Notes: generated by a model not told the origin, from the sequence alone. 23,084 nt of DNA from JAAFIP01 sp043778205 (GCA_043778205.1 JAYWGO010000061.1:1-23084); one strand, 5' to 3'; numbered from the stretch's first letter, positions 1-7,774 are shown. Made by a program: numbers and translations.

Positions 1-362
1 TGACCAACAACCTTGTTCTCGAACCGCAACTGATCGCAGCGCTGTACACCCAGCGCTGGCAGGTGGAGTTGTTCTTCAAGTGGATCAAGCAGCACTTGAG
101 AATCAAGGTCTTCTACGGCACCAGCGAGAACGCGGTGAAGACCCAAATTTGGATTGCGGTGTGCACTTACGTGCTGATCGCTATTGCGAAGAAACGATTG
201 AACTTGTCCCATAGCCTCTACGAAATTCTACAAATCTTAAGTTTGACCATGTTTGAAACTTTCCCTATAAATCAACTACTTACAGCGACCCCAGCTAATT
301 TCAATCGGAATTTGGAGCCTAGACAGCTCTCTCTCCTCTGAAAAACGTTGGGACACTACTGA
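1..362 (+). mobile_element. Right end of an IS4-type insertion sequence (truncated by window edge)
   Basis: The window opens inside the 3' part of an IS4-family transposase gene. About 20 bases after its stop comes GGGACACTACTGA (350-362), a plausible outer tip of the right inverted repeat, after which a different reading frame resembling a host gene begins. The left end is outside the window, so the inverted repeat and the target duplication cannot be confirmed. The boundary at about 360-362 is inferred from where the host-like reading frame resumes. Confidence 0.6.
3..341 (+). CDS. IS4-family transposase, C-terminal part (5' partial)
   Basis: The reading frame is open from base 3, so the protein continues upstream of the window; only about 112 residues are visible. 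It contains YTQRWQVELFFKWIKQHLRI followed by K, which fits the IS4 YREK signature Y-(2)-R-(3)-E-(6)-K around the last catalytic Glu of the DDE domain. The tail (KTQIWIAVCTYVLIAIAKK) is also typical of this family. The protein would cut and join the ends of its own element. Whether the copy is intact cannot be told, since the first two catalytic Asp residues lie outside the window. Confidence 0.85.
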   Translation, partial: TNNLVLEPQLIAALYTQRWQVELFFKWIKQHLRIKVFYGTSENAVKTQIWIAVCTYVLIAIAKKRLNLSHSLYEILQILSLTMFETFPINQLLTATPANFNRNLEPRQLSLL

Positions 363-518
363 GTACAAGTTATATTTGATCGGCAATATTTGCCAAAATT
401 GTTCGCCACCAAACGCGGCACGTATTTGAGAAAATCACTTTCGTTTATGCAAAATACACCTTGGATACGACATGATGAACATTACCATGTCGATTTCAAG
501 ATTGATTGCCTGAAATAA
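363..518 (+). pseudogene. C-terminal remnant resembling a MepA-like murein endopeptidase
   Basis: Immediately after the IS4 end a frame is open from 363 to a TAA at 516-518 and codes for about 51 residues with no start codon of its own. It ends in TPWIRHDEHYHVDFKIDCLK. The HDEHYHVDF stretch resembles the zinc-binding H-x-H end of penicillin-insensitive murein endopeptidases (MepA, peptidase family M74), which trim peptidoglycan cross-links in the periplasm. I infer that the IS4 element landed in, or recombined into, such a gene and left this tail. The family assignment rests on a short motif recalled from memory; another HxH metallopeptidase is possible. Confidence 0.5.
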
Positions 519-630
519 ACCAACCGCACACATTAACTGCAGGCACCAAGTTAATCAACAGTCCATCTGAACCACCCCTGTCAGCGTGATGTTTAAGCGC
601 GCATGAACTCAAATCTGCCAAAATCGCCGC
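519..630. other. Short gene-free stretch
   Basis: This lies between the endopeptidase-like remnant and the VF530 gene. I see no clear -35/-10 pair, no Shine-Dalgarno sequence before the VF530 start and no repeat. Confidence 0.4.
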
Positions 631-981
631 ATGCCTAATTTACCCGCCAACTCCTCTCCACCTGCTGCCGGGCAAATTGCAAGGCCCGTTGAGACTAAAG
701 ACCAGCCGCCTGAGCAGCCCAGAAACCCATTGCACGGCTTAACGCTTGAGGCTATTGTGGCGGCGCTGGCAGATTACTATGGCTGGGATGATTTGGGCCA
801 GCGCATTCCGGTGCGCTGTTTTACGCACGACCCTAGCGTTGCGTCAAGCTTGAAGTTCTTGCGCAAAACACCTTGGGCGCGGGAGAAGGTGGAAGGTTTG
901 TACCTGTTTATGCTGCGCGAGCAGCGGCGTTGGCAAGGGCAAGGACATGAAAAACAGCACGGCCCAGCGGCTATTGGGTAG
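631..981 (+). CDS. VF530 family (DUF2132) small DNA-binding protein
   Basis: A 116-residue protein. Residues 1-31 are a Pro-rich, probably disordered leader; the conserved domain covers about residues 32-100. NPLHGLTLEAIVAALADYYG, the segment RIPVRCFTHDPSVASSLKFL and RKTPWAREKVEGLYL are the hallmark blocks of the VF530/DUF2132 family, which includes a small Vibrio protein of known structure believed to bind DNA. No enzyme motif is present. The ATG at 631 has no obvious Shine-Dalgarno sequence, but the core domain is fully inside the frame. Its stop codon forms one arm of a palindrome shared with the convergent amidase gene. Cellular role unknown. Confidence 0.85.
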   Translation: MPNLPANSSPPAAGQIARPVETKDQPPEQPRNPLHGLTLEAIVAALADYYGWDDLGQRIPVRCFTHDPSVASSLKFLRKTPWAREKVEGLYLFMLREQRRWQGQGHEKQHGPAAIG

Positions 982-994
982 GTGCATGCACCTA
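979..994. repeat. Perfect 16-bp palindrome covering two convergent stop codons
   Basis: TAGGTGCATGCACCTA is a perfect palindrome. Its first three bases are the TAG stop of the VF530 gene, and its last three (CTA, read as TAG on the other strand) are the stop of the amidase gene. A short A/T run follows on the right. It could act as a weak bidirectional terminator, but a stem without a loop-forming centre is not a classical one. Confidence 0.55.
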
Positions 995-2191
995 ATTTTG
1001 TAGCAGCCTGTGCTCTATTTTGCTAGCTACGGCAATTAAAACTAAGTCGCTACCAGCAGGGCCCAGCAAAGACACGCCTACTGGAAAACCACTGTAACTG
1101 CGCAGCGGAATACTCACCTGCGGCAAGCCTGCCAAGCTGGCAATGCAGCTGGTACGCAAAAGGCGCGCCCGCATGTCGTCAATTTCTAAACTACCCGTTT
1201 GGCGCAAAGGGGCCACGCTAACAGCAGAGGGCAAAATTGCAATCGCATCATTGCCCAACAGACTGTGCACATGGTTGGCTATGGCGCTACGCTGTTGACC
1301 TGCTGCCAGCGCCTGGGCGGGTGTTACGCTGGCTGCAAACTGCCAACGCGCAGCAATGGGGGGTGCAAAAACCGGGGTCGTTCGGCGAATCCACTGACCG
1401 TGGGTTTGCCAGGCCTCATAGGCGCTAGCGACCAAGTAGGTTTGGCGCCAATGCTCCAGCGTACCGGGAGCCGCAATCTCGATGCGGGCATGCACGCGGA
1501 ACTGGGTTTGCAGCCAACGAAAGACTTGTTCTAATGCCGGTTGCACATCAGTATCCGCTTGCGCACATGCATCTTGCAGCCAGAGCACGCGCTGGGGCAC
1601 AAAGTCTGAAGCGGGAAGCAGCAGCTTGCCCACTTGCTCAAAGGTATGCGGCGCGTGGGCAAACCAGGTGGCTGTGTCAAAGCTGGGTTGCAGGGGCACC
1701 AAGCCCTCTTTAGACACAAGAGCGTGGGTCGTGCGCAAGCCCCACACACCGCAGTAACTGGCGGGCACACGGGTAGAGCCGCCCGTGTCTGTGCCCAGTG
1801 CAAAGTCCACCAGCCTGGCGGCTACCGCGCTGGCAGAGCCGCTTGACGAGCCGCCTGCAATGCGATCGGGTGCAGCGGCGTTGCGCGGCATGCCGTAGTG
1901 CATATTGTCACCATGCAGGCTGTAGGCCAGTTCATCTGTCACGGTTTTGCCGTGCAAGCTAGCCCCAGCCGCTAGCAGCCCAGCCACCACCGCACTGTGG
2001 CGGTTGGGCACAGGGTGTGTTGCCAGCCACTGCGGATTACCAGCGCCTGTGGGGTGACCCGCTACGTTGTACAGGTCTTTAGCGGCAAATGTTAGGCCGC
2101 TAAGTGCACCATCAGCCGTGGCGGGCAGCACAAATTTGCCGTGGGGCACCCACGCACCTTCTGTGTCGGTAAAGGGTAATTGCGTGTCCAT
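992..2191 (-). CDS. Amidase of the amidase-signature family (AMI1-like)
   Basis: Predicted to hydrolyse a carboxamide to acid plus ammonia in the cytoplasm. The amidase-signature core is clear: GGSSSGSASAVAARLVDFAL then GTDTGGSTRVPASYCGVWG. Counting from the ATG at 2191 (399 residues), the expected Ser-cisSer-Lys triad is K82 (LHGKTVTDE), S115 (GGSSSG) and S139 (DTGGST). The overall pattern (MDELAYSLHG-like block, NMHYGMPRN) resembles plant AMI1-type amidases more than AtzE. The frame is open to 2278, but that would overlap the upstream deacetylase gene, so the ATG at 2191, 26 bases after that gene's stop, is preferred although its ribosome site is weak. It is the last gene of a ten-gene leftward operon and plausibly releases ammonia from a linear intermediate. 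Substrate unknown. Confidence 0.85.
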   Translation of the reverse strand: MDTQLPFTDTEGAWVPHGKFVLPATADGALSGLTFAAKDLYNVAGHPTGAGNPQWLATHPVPNRHSAVVAGLLAAGASLHGKTVTDELAYSLHGDNMHYGMPRNAAAPDRIAGGSSSGSASAVAARLVDFALGTDTGGSTRVPASYCGVWGLRTTHALVSKEGLVPLQPSFDTATWFAHAPHTFEQVGKLLLPASDFVPQRVLWLQDACAQADTDVQPALEQVFRWLQTQFRVHARIEIAAPGTLEHWRQTYLVASAYEAWQTHGQWIRRTTPVFAPPIAARWQFAASVTPAQALAAGQQRSAIANHVHSLLGNDAIAILPSAVSVAPLRQTGSLEIDDMRARLLRTSCIASLAGLPQVSIPLRSYSGFPVGVSLLGPAGSDLVLIAVASKIEHRLLQN

Positions 2192-2217
2192 CGCTGTACT
2201 GATGCCAAGCTTGCCCA

Positions 2218-3110
2218 CTACGGGGTAATTGCAAACTGCTGCACATGCCTGTAAATGGCACCGGGGGTCGTAAGCCAAATGTCGCCCCTGTCCCGGGCTT
2301 GCGCTATATGCGCCAGGGCGCGGCGCAGGTGGCGCAAACGGTAAGGTTGGCCCACAATGTAAGGGTGTAGCGCAATACCCATCACCAGCGATTGGCCGCG
2401 CGCTTGTTGCAGCATTTCATCAAAATTGTCGACGATCATCTGCGCAAAGTCTTTGCCGTCCATTTGGCGGCCCATAATCATGGGTATGTCATTAAGTTCT
2501 TGTGGGTAGGGCACAGACCACAATGTGCGACCATTTCTTGTGCGCATGGCTGTAGGCTGGTCATCGTGGCACCAATTAAGGGTGTAACTGTAGCCAGTCT
2601 CTTCCAGCAGATCGGGGGTAAGAAGGGTTTCAGATATCCACGGGGACAGCCATCCAGCTGGCGCTATGCCGCTGTGCTGTTCAATACAGCCTCTGCAAGC
2701 TAGCAAAAGTGCGCGCTCTGCAGCTTCGTTTAGTTCCCCTTGTCGGGCGGAGTTGCTAAAGCCGTGGCCTATCAGCTCGTCACCGCGCTGTACAAACGCC
2801 TTCACCAACGCAGGACAGTGGTCATACAGTGCCGAATTGAGGACGACACCCACAGGCATCGCGAGTTGGCTAAACAGCTCCAAGCACCAACACGGTTACC
2901 GTATTCACGCCAACTGTAGTTCAATACGTCAGGTTGTGGAGAACTCGAACCAATGCAAGCCCCCAAGCCTTCACCAAAAGCAAAATGCTCCAGGTTAAAA
3001 CCAATATAAACCGCTAGGCGCGCGCCATTCGGCCAAACATAGTCTGGCCGTTGGGTGATTGGACTGTAGTCAAAACGGCCACTGGTGGGCAAAGGGGTGC
3101 TGTGGTTCAT
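2218..3110 (-). pseudogene. Allantoinase-like (PuuE-type) polysaccharide-deacetylase-fold protein, frameshifted
   Basis: Two overlapping frames together give one protein of the polysaccharide deacetylase/PuuE allantoinase group. Residues 1-77 (3110 to about 2880, ending NYSWREYGNRVGAW) are in one frame. The remainder (ELFSQLAMPVGVVLNSALYD onwards, to 2218) is in another and carries GHGFSNS, GWLSPWISET and a C-terminal LHPYIVGQPYR block. Family members read straight through with about three extra residues (W-R-x-M-E-L) at this point, so the best explanation is a loss of about 10 bases between two TGG triplets near 2880. Intact, it would be about 300 residues and would open or hydrolyse a cyclic ureide. 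Its start overlaps the upstream stop (ATGA), so it was translated in coupling. It is either a real recent inactivation or a sequencing/assembly error. Confidence 0.75.
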
Positions 3111-3601
3111 GGTGTTTGTATGTGGGGAGAGTTACCCAACGCACCCATAGGTGACGGCCAAGCATCTGCCAGCCCAGCCCGAACCAAAAGCCATTCGGCA
3201 CTGTCGTTCCATACTTCCATGTGCGTGATAAGCCCATGGCACACCACATAACGGTCTACGTACCGATTGCCTTGAAACACCGCTCCATCTGGCCATGCAC
3301 CATACAGGGTGCCGATGCTGTACACAACAGCTTCTTCCAAAGTAGCACCTGCTACGACATCAGTTCGTTCAATGCGTTTTTTCACCCACGAGTAGCGACT
3401 GGCATTGAAAGCACCGCACTGCGCCGGGCTGCGCATTTCCCGTCCGCCCGTAAAACAAATCTGCAAGACGGGTGACGTAAAAGCAAGTGCCCCTTCAGGG
3501 TCTGGAATCATAATTATGCGCAGGAAGTTTTCAACAACGCTTTTAGCGGTTTGTGCAGCACTTTCGCTTGAATTTATGTGATCGTTCAATATATTAGCCA
3601 C
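3107..3601 (-). CDS. NTF2/SnoaL-like fold protein of unknown function
   Basis: About 164 residues from the GTG at 3601, which has AAAAGG six bases upstream; a TTG at 3625 is an alternative start that would overlap allA by 8 bases. The protein has the length and alternating helix/strand look of NTF2/SnoaL-like proteins: a leading helix (AAQTAKSVVENFLRI), MIPDPEGALAFTSPVLQICF, then FQGNRYVDRYVV and a final HMEVWNDSAEWLL strand/helix. Small proteins of this fold (AtzH, HpxZ) accompany amidases in cyanurate and oxalurate operons, but I do not see a convincing AtzH/DUF3225 match, so that kinship is only by analogy. It sits between allA and the allantoinase-like gene with overlapping stop/start, so it is part of the pathway by context. 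Catalytic residues cannot be assigned. Confidence 0.55.
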   Translation of the reverse strand: MANILNDHINSSESAAQTAKSVVENFLRIIMIPDPEGALAFTSPVLQICFTGGREMRSPAQCGAFNASRYSWVKKRIERTDVVAGATLEEAVVYSIGTLYGAWPDGAVFQGNRYVDRYVVCHGLITHMEVWNDSAEWLLVRAGLADAWPSPMGALGNSPHIQTP

Positions 3602-3617
3602 ACCAGACCTTTTAAAT

Positions 3618-4127
3618 TTACCCAACCCAAACTACACCGTTCGGCAATAAAAATTCATCGCAGTTCGCATCGCCTAGCGCACCACCACGGTCAATAACCA
3701 AAAAATCGCCCTGGTTAAGCGCGATCAGTGGATGGTGCCAAGTACCGCGAAAATAATTTACGCCCTGCCCCGCTGCGGTTTTAAAACACCTGATTTGGTT
3801 CACCTCTGGTAATTTTTCAGCTTGCGCCACAACAACCAAGAACGATTGGTTTGCCAAGGGCATGAAGGCCTGGCTGCCCAAAGGGTGACGCTCCAGCATG
3901 TGTAAGGCTAGCGGTAACAGACGCGGCTTAGCTTTAAAAATACTAACCAAAGGGTATCCGCCAGCCGTAGCAACGTCTACTTTAGCTAGATTGTGGTAGC
4001 GCTGCGCGAAACCATCGTTGATAGTGAAATTTTTAGCCGTGTCGCGAGCTTCAATGATGTCGCCAAAAGGCGAAAAAGCAAGCGCACTCAGCGGTTCTAT
4101 TTTTAGCGTGTAGCGTTGTCCAGACAT
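3618..4127 (-). CDS. allA: Ureidoglycolate lyase
   Basis: Catalyses (S)-ureidoglycolate to glyoxylate plus urea, the last ureide step of allantoin breakdown, in the cytoplasm. The 169-residue length is normal for AllA. The family blocks are present in order: FGDIIEA near residues 21-27, INDGFAQRYHNLAKVDV (36-52), LVSIFKAKPR (60-69), MLERHPLGSQAFMPL (77-91), QGVNYFRGTWHHPL and a final DFLVIDRGG with NCDEF. The fold is a cupin-type barrel and the WHHP block lies in the active site. The ATG at 4127 lies 7 bases after the RpiR gene stop, so both are surely one transcript. No allantoate amidohydrolase (AllC) gene is visible, so the source of ureidoglycolate, or of a related ureido acid, is not fixed by this locus. 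Confidence 0.85.
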   Translation of the reverse strand: MSGQRYTLKIEPLSALAFSPFGDIIEARDTAKNFTINDGFAQRYHNLAKVDVATAGGYPLVSIFKAKPRLLPLALHMLERHPLGSQAFMPLANQSFLVVVAQAEKLPEVNQIRCFKTAAGQGVNYFRGTWHHPLIALNQGDFLVIDRGGALGDANCDEFLLPNGVVWVG

Positions 4128-4134
4128 GGTCTAG

Positions 4135-5040
4135 TCAACAGTCAATGTTGCTCAAGTCTAGCTCTTTGGAACGCTCCCGAACCGGGCTAAAAGTCCGGTT
4201 AGTAGATTTATTGCGCTTGCCAAAAGCAATGCCCATAGCCAGAGTTTGCGCTAGACACATGGCAGAAGTGAGGGAACGAAAACCTAGTAGCTCTGCGTCG
4301 TTAATTTCTAGCACTACGTCTGCATCTTTGGCAATAGGACTGAGCAAGGCGTTCGTAATAGCCAAACGTTTGGCCCCATTTTTTCGCACCTGCTCACATA
4401 CCTGCAAAGTATCTGCAGCATAGGGCGGAAAACTGATCGCAATCAGCACGTCTTGCGCATTGGCCGTGCTGGCTTGCTCTGCAATAGCGCCACCCAGTCC
4501 ATTAATTTGCACAGCAGGCTGCCCTACCCGATTGAGTGCATAAGCCAGATACGCCGCTACCGCATAGGAGCGTCGCAAACCCAGCACATGCACGACACGG
4601 GCTTTTTTAATTAAATCTATCGCTTGTTGCAAGGGTAAGCTAGCTGCATCTGCCTGCAAATGCTCTAGCGACAGCATATTGGCCTGACTAAACGCCTGCA
4701 GCACCTCGACAGGGTCTTGGGGATTGCTGAGACTTTGCTCTCCTCCGTAATGGCGAATACGCTCCCGAAATGTGGGTTTGGCAGGGCGGTGTAATGGCGC
4801 ACGAAACAGTTGCTGCAAGTCAGAATACCCGTCAAACCCTAGGGCCTTGGCCATCCGAATAAACGCAGCTGGCGTTAGCTGGGCCAGCTCAGCCAGTTTA
4901 GCCACGGGATTAAGGGCAATATCATTGGGGTGTTCGACAACATAGTTCGCAGCATCACGCATACGTGGCGTAAGGCGTTCACTCTCGCGGGTGATTAGTT
5001 TGCGTAATACATCAAGATTAGTGGGCTTACTGGGACTCAT
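4135..5040 (-). CDS. MurR/RpiR-family transcriptional regulator
   Basis: A 301-residue two-domain regulator. The N-terminal helix-turn-helix covers about residues 10-85 (LTPRMRDAANYVVEHPNDIA, then LAELAQLTPAAFIRMAKALG and FDGYSDLQQLFR). A SIS domain follows at about 125-265 (VVHVLGLRRSYAVAAYLAYA, DVLIAISFPPYAADTL, AKRLAITN), normally a sensor of a phosphosugar or other small ligand. The frame is open further upstream to 5139, but that part is basic, low-complexity and overlaps the hydantoinase gene, so the ATG at 5040 is chosen. Lying mid-operon between pathway genes, it is the likely local regulator, and the palindromes at 10111-10186 are its candidate operators. RpiR proteins controlling allantoin or purine genes are known (AllR is IclR-type by contrast). 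Confidence 0.85.
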   Translation of the reverse strand: MSPSKPTNLDVLRKLITRESERLTPRMRDAANYVVEHPNDIALNPVAKLAELAQLTPAAFIRMAKALGFDGYSDLQQLFRAPLHRPAKPTFRERIRHYGGEQSLSNPQDPVEVLQAFSQANMLSLEHLQADAASLPLQQAIDLIKKARVVHVLGLRRSYAVAAYLAYALNRVGQPAVQINGLGGAIAEQASTANAQDVLIAISFPPYAADTLQVCEQVRKNGAKRLAITNALLSPIAKDADVVLEINDAELLGFRSLTSAMCLAQTLAMGIAFGKRNKSTNRTFSPVRERSKELDLSNIDC

Positions 5041-5078
5041 GGCGCAATCATAGCTGCTGTATACGGCATAAGGAGGCC

Positions 5079-6503
5079 TTAAAAAGCCCGTACTTCGCCG
5101 CGCGGTACAAAGCGACCCATGCCCTCTCGCCCTAGCCACTGCGTGCCATCCACAATCAATGTACCGCGCAAAAAAACTTTCTCTACACGGCCTTGCAGGG
5201 TGCGGCCCTCAAGCAAAGTGTGATCGCAGTTACCGTGCAGATGCTTGGCATGCACTGTTTGCGCCACCGATGGGTTAAAAAGCACGACATCAGCATCACT
5301 GCCAACCGCGATGGTGCCTTTTTTGGGGAAAAGGCCAAAAAGCTTAGCTGGGGTGGTCGAGGTGAGCTCTACAAAGCGATTAAGTGACAGTTTGCCTTGC
5401 ATTACACCAATATCAAATAAACTCACCAAGCGTGTTTCGATACCTGGTGCACCGTTCGGAATCAAAGAAAAATCCTCTTTCCCACGCATTTTTTGCATGC
5501 GGTAACCCAAGTGGCTTTCTTTCATACAAAACGGGCAATGGTCTGTAGCAATCACTTGCAAATCGTCATAGCGCAGCGCACGCCAAAGGTGTTTTTGATC
5601 ATCTGGTGTGCGCAGTGGAGGTGTCATCACATATTTAGCGGTTTCAAAGTCGTCGTTTTGATAGACTGAGTCGTCAAAAAGCAGATAGTGTGGGCAGGTT
5701 TCCGCAAAAACAGGTATGCCTTCAGCGCGCGCAGAAACGATATGCTTGAGCGCTTGGTTGCTTGAAACGTGAACAAAATAAATGGGGGCCTCTGCCAGCT
5801 CTGCCAAGCGAATACCGCGGTGGGTCGCCTCACCCTCCATGATCGCTGGGCGCGTGAGTGCGTGATAACGCGGTGATGTGTGGCCTGCTTCTAATGCTTC
5901 TTTAATAAGCAGGTCAATCACCGTGCCGTTCTCGGCATGCAATGCCACCATACCGCCTTCAGCACCTACTTGCCGCAGCATGCGAAATATAGAAGCGTCG
6001 TCGGCCATCATGATGCCTGGGTAAGCCATGAACATTTTGAAACTGGTGACACCTTCGTGCCGCATGGCGTGACGCACGTCTTTAAGCACTTGGTCGTCTA
6101 CCCGTGTCACTATGACGTGCAAACTGTAGTCAACATTGACTTGCGAATCGGCGCTGCGCTGCGCTCGCGCAATGGCCTCTAGCGGAGAGTCTGCCTGCGT
6201 TTGCAGCGCAAAATCAACAATCGTGGTGGTACCGCCAAAAGCGGCTGCGCGTGTACCGCTGGCGAAAGTGTCACAAGTTATCGTTGGACCAATCACGTTT
6301 TCAAGGTGCACATGGGTATCCACCCCACCCGGTAGCACGTACAGGCCCGTAGCGTCCACCACAGCCACATCTTCACCCACTGTCATCTGGTGACCGATCG
6401 TGTGCACTACGCCATCACGCATCAACACATCGGCGATATAGTCGTCACTGGCAGTGATGATGCGACCATTACGAATCAGTGTTGCCTTAGGTGGGCTGCT
6501 CAT
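5079..6503 (-). CDS. hydA: Dihydropyrimidinase / hydantoinase
   Basis: A 474-residue zinc amidohydrolase that opens cyclic ureides (dihydropyrimidines, 5-substituted hydantoins) to N-carbamoyl amino acids. The binuclear metal site is complete: H64 and H66 (GGVDTHVHLE), the carbamylated Lys K156 (TSFKMFMAYPG), H189 (ALHAENG), H245 (YFVHVSSN) and D321 (ATDHCPF). The C-terminal LFGLFPKKGTIAVGSDADVV is the usual end of the barrel and start of the composite beta-sandwich. A strong AAGGAG (6510-6515) lies six bases before the ATG. It follows the aminotransferase gene by 21 bases. Its presence together with an allantoinase-like deacetylase means the operon once held two ring-opening hydrolases. Exact ring substrate not inferable; hydantoinase versus dihydropyrimidinase cannot be separated by eye. 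Confidence 0.9.
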   Translation of the reverse strand: MSSPPKATLIRNGRIITASDDYIADVLMRDGVVHTIGHQMTVGEDVAVVDATGLYVLPGGVDTHVHLENVIGPTITCDTFASGTRAAAFGGTTTIVDFALQTQADSPLEAIARAQRSADSQVNVDYSLHVIVTRVDDQVLKDVRHAMRHEGVTSFKMFMAYPGIMMADDASIFRMLRQVGAEGGMVALHAENGTVIDLLIKEALEAGHTSPRYHALTRPAIMEGEATHRGIRLAELAEAPIYFVHVSSNQALKHIVSARAEGIPVFAETCPHYLLFDDSVYQNDDFETAKYVMTPPLRTPDDQKHLWRALRYDDLQVIATDHCPFCMKESHLGYRMQKMRGKEDFSLIPNGAPGIETRLVSLFDIGVMQGKLSLNRFVELTSTTPAKLFGLFPKKGTIAVGSDADVVLFNPSVAQTVHAKHLHGNCDHTLLEGRTLQGRVEKVFLRGTLIVDGTQWLGREGMGRFVPRGEVRAF

Positions 6504-6509
6504 TGGAAG

Positions 6510-6515
6510 CTCCTT
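6510..6515 (-). promoter_or_regulatory. Strong Shine-Dalgarno of the hydantoinase gene
   Basis: AAGGAG on the minus strand, six bases before the ATG at 6503. It is the best ribosome site in the leftward operon and supports this start. Confidence 0.7.
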
Positions 6516-6524
6516 GATAAAAAT

Positions 6525-7766
6525 TCATGAAATCACTTCATCCAAGTGGTAAATCAAGCGATCAATTTCCTCAAGAGTGTTGTAGTGCGCAATAGATACT
6601 CGCACCACGCCACCATGCAACTGCAAGCCCAAAGCCTCAATTAACCGTTTGGCGTAAAAATCACCAAACCGAATACCGATGCGGCACCTGTCCATATGAC
6701 GCACAATGGATTCAGACATTTTTCCTGCCACGGTGAAGCTGATGGTGGGCATACGTTCACCTAGTTTTGTCGAGCCGATGCCAACCATGCGCACAGATTT
6801 TTGGGTGGTCAGATAAGCTAGCAAACGCTCCGCCAGTGCATCCTCGTGGCTTTCAAAGGCCGTAAATGCCGTTTGCATTTTTTCTCGCGCAGTTCCGTCA
6901 GCACCCAGCCGTTTCCCTACCTCTTGCAAATACTCACCGATACCGATGCAACCATAGGACAGCTCATAATTCACATTACCAGGTTGCAGCTTGTAAGGTA
7001 GTACCTCAGGACCAATGAAGTAGTGATTGAGGCTGGGCAAAGACAACAGCCATTCACGCCGTCCCCACAGCACAGCATAGTGAGGGCCAAACACTTTATA
7101 GAAGCTAAACACATAAATATCAGCTCCGCTGGACTGTACATCGACTAGTCTGTGGGGTGCATAGGCTACCGCGTCTACGCATAAACGTGCACCTACAGCA
7201 TGGGCACGCTTAGCCACCTCTGCTACAGGGTTAACGGTACCCAGCACATTGGAGGCATGGGTCATGGCAACCCACTTCACTTTGGGTGATAACAGGCGGT
7301 CTAGATCCGTTAAATCTAGGATTAGCGTTTCAAGATTTAACTCCCATATTTTGACCACTGCACCAGCAGTTTTTAGGCGCATCCAGCCACCAATGTTGGC
7401 TTCATGGTCGCTATTGGTCACAATAATTTCGTCGCCAACTTCAATACTTTGCAATATCGCATGGGTCAACTGGAACATTAGCGCTGTGGTTGAGCCACCC
7501 ATTACCACTTCATCATCATAAGGAGCGTTAATCAACTCAGCTACGGCGCGCCGCGCTGCTAATACTTTTCTACCAGCATCCTGCGATTGTGAATAGCTTG
7601 CGCCTAACTGAACGCTACTTGTGAGCAGATAATCGCTCACGCGATTTGCTACGCGACGCAGTACCTGCGAGCCTCCAGCGTTATCAAGGTAAACACAATC
7701 CCCCGTCAACGCAGGAAATTCACTGCGAATAGCTGATAAATGTGGTTGTGAAATTACTTTTTGCAT
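6525..7766 (-). CDS. Class V aminotransferase / cysteine-desulfurase-like PLP enzyme
   Basis: A 413-residue fold-type I PLP enzyme. YLDNAGGSQV (26-35) is the N-terminal class V block, SDHEANIGGW (119-128) holds the His that stacks on PLP, CVDAVAYAPH (196-205) carries the Asp (D198) for the pyridine nitrogen, and FSFYKVFGPHYAVLWG gives the PLP-binding Lys (K224). The set most resembles the cysteine-desulfurase-like subgroup (VC1184-like), whose substrates are mostly unknown, and not IscS/SufS. It lies 8 bases after the ABC ATPase and 21 before the hydantoinase. A transaminase or lyase acting on a ureido- or amino-acid intermediate is likely, similar in role to ureidoglycine-glyoxylate aminotransferase, which is also class V but of another subgroup. 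Function inferred from context only. Confidence 0.8.
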   Translation of the reverse strand: MQKVISQPHLSAIRSEFPALTGDCVYLDNAGGSQVLRRVANRVSDYLLTSSVQLGASYSQSQDAGRKVLAARRAVAELINAPYDDEVVMGGSTTALMFQLTHAILQSIEVGDEIIVTNSDHEANIGGWMRLKTAGAVVKIWELNLETLILDLTDLDRLLSPKVKWVAMTHASNVLGTVNPVAEVAKRAHAVGARLCVDAVAYAPHRLVDVQSSGADIYVFSFYKVFGPHYAVLWGRREWLLSLPSLNHYFIGPEVLPYKLQPGNVNYELSYGCIGIGEYLQEVGKRLGADGTAREKMQTAFTAFESHEDALAERLLAYLTTQKSVRMVGIGSTKLGERMPTISFTVAGKMSESIVRHMDRCRIGIRFGDFYAKRLIEALGLQLHGGVVRVSIAHYNTLEEIDRLIYHLDEVIS

Positions 7767-7774
7767 AGCTTTCG

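Noticed and set aside
992..3601. AtzE/AtzH (HpxY/HpxZ) pair
   Set aside because: The amidase resembles AMI1 more than AtzE, no AtzG-like small gene is present and the NTF2-like protein lacks an evident DUF3225 pattern; kept only as an analogy.
4135..5139. Longer start for the RpiR regulator at 5139
   Set aside because: The extra 33 residues overlap the hydantoinase coding region and do not look like the family; the ATG at 5040 fits better.
6525..7766. Ureidoglycine-glyoxylate aminotransferase (PucG)
   Set aside because: PucG belongs to the AGXT-like class V branch, while this protein has the cysteine-desulfurase-like DNAGGSQ and SDHEAN blocks.
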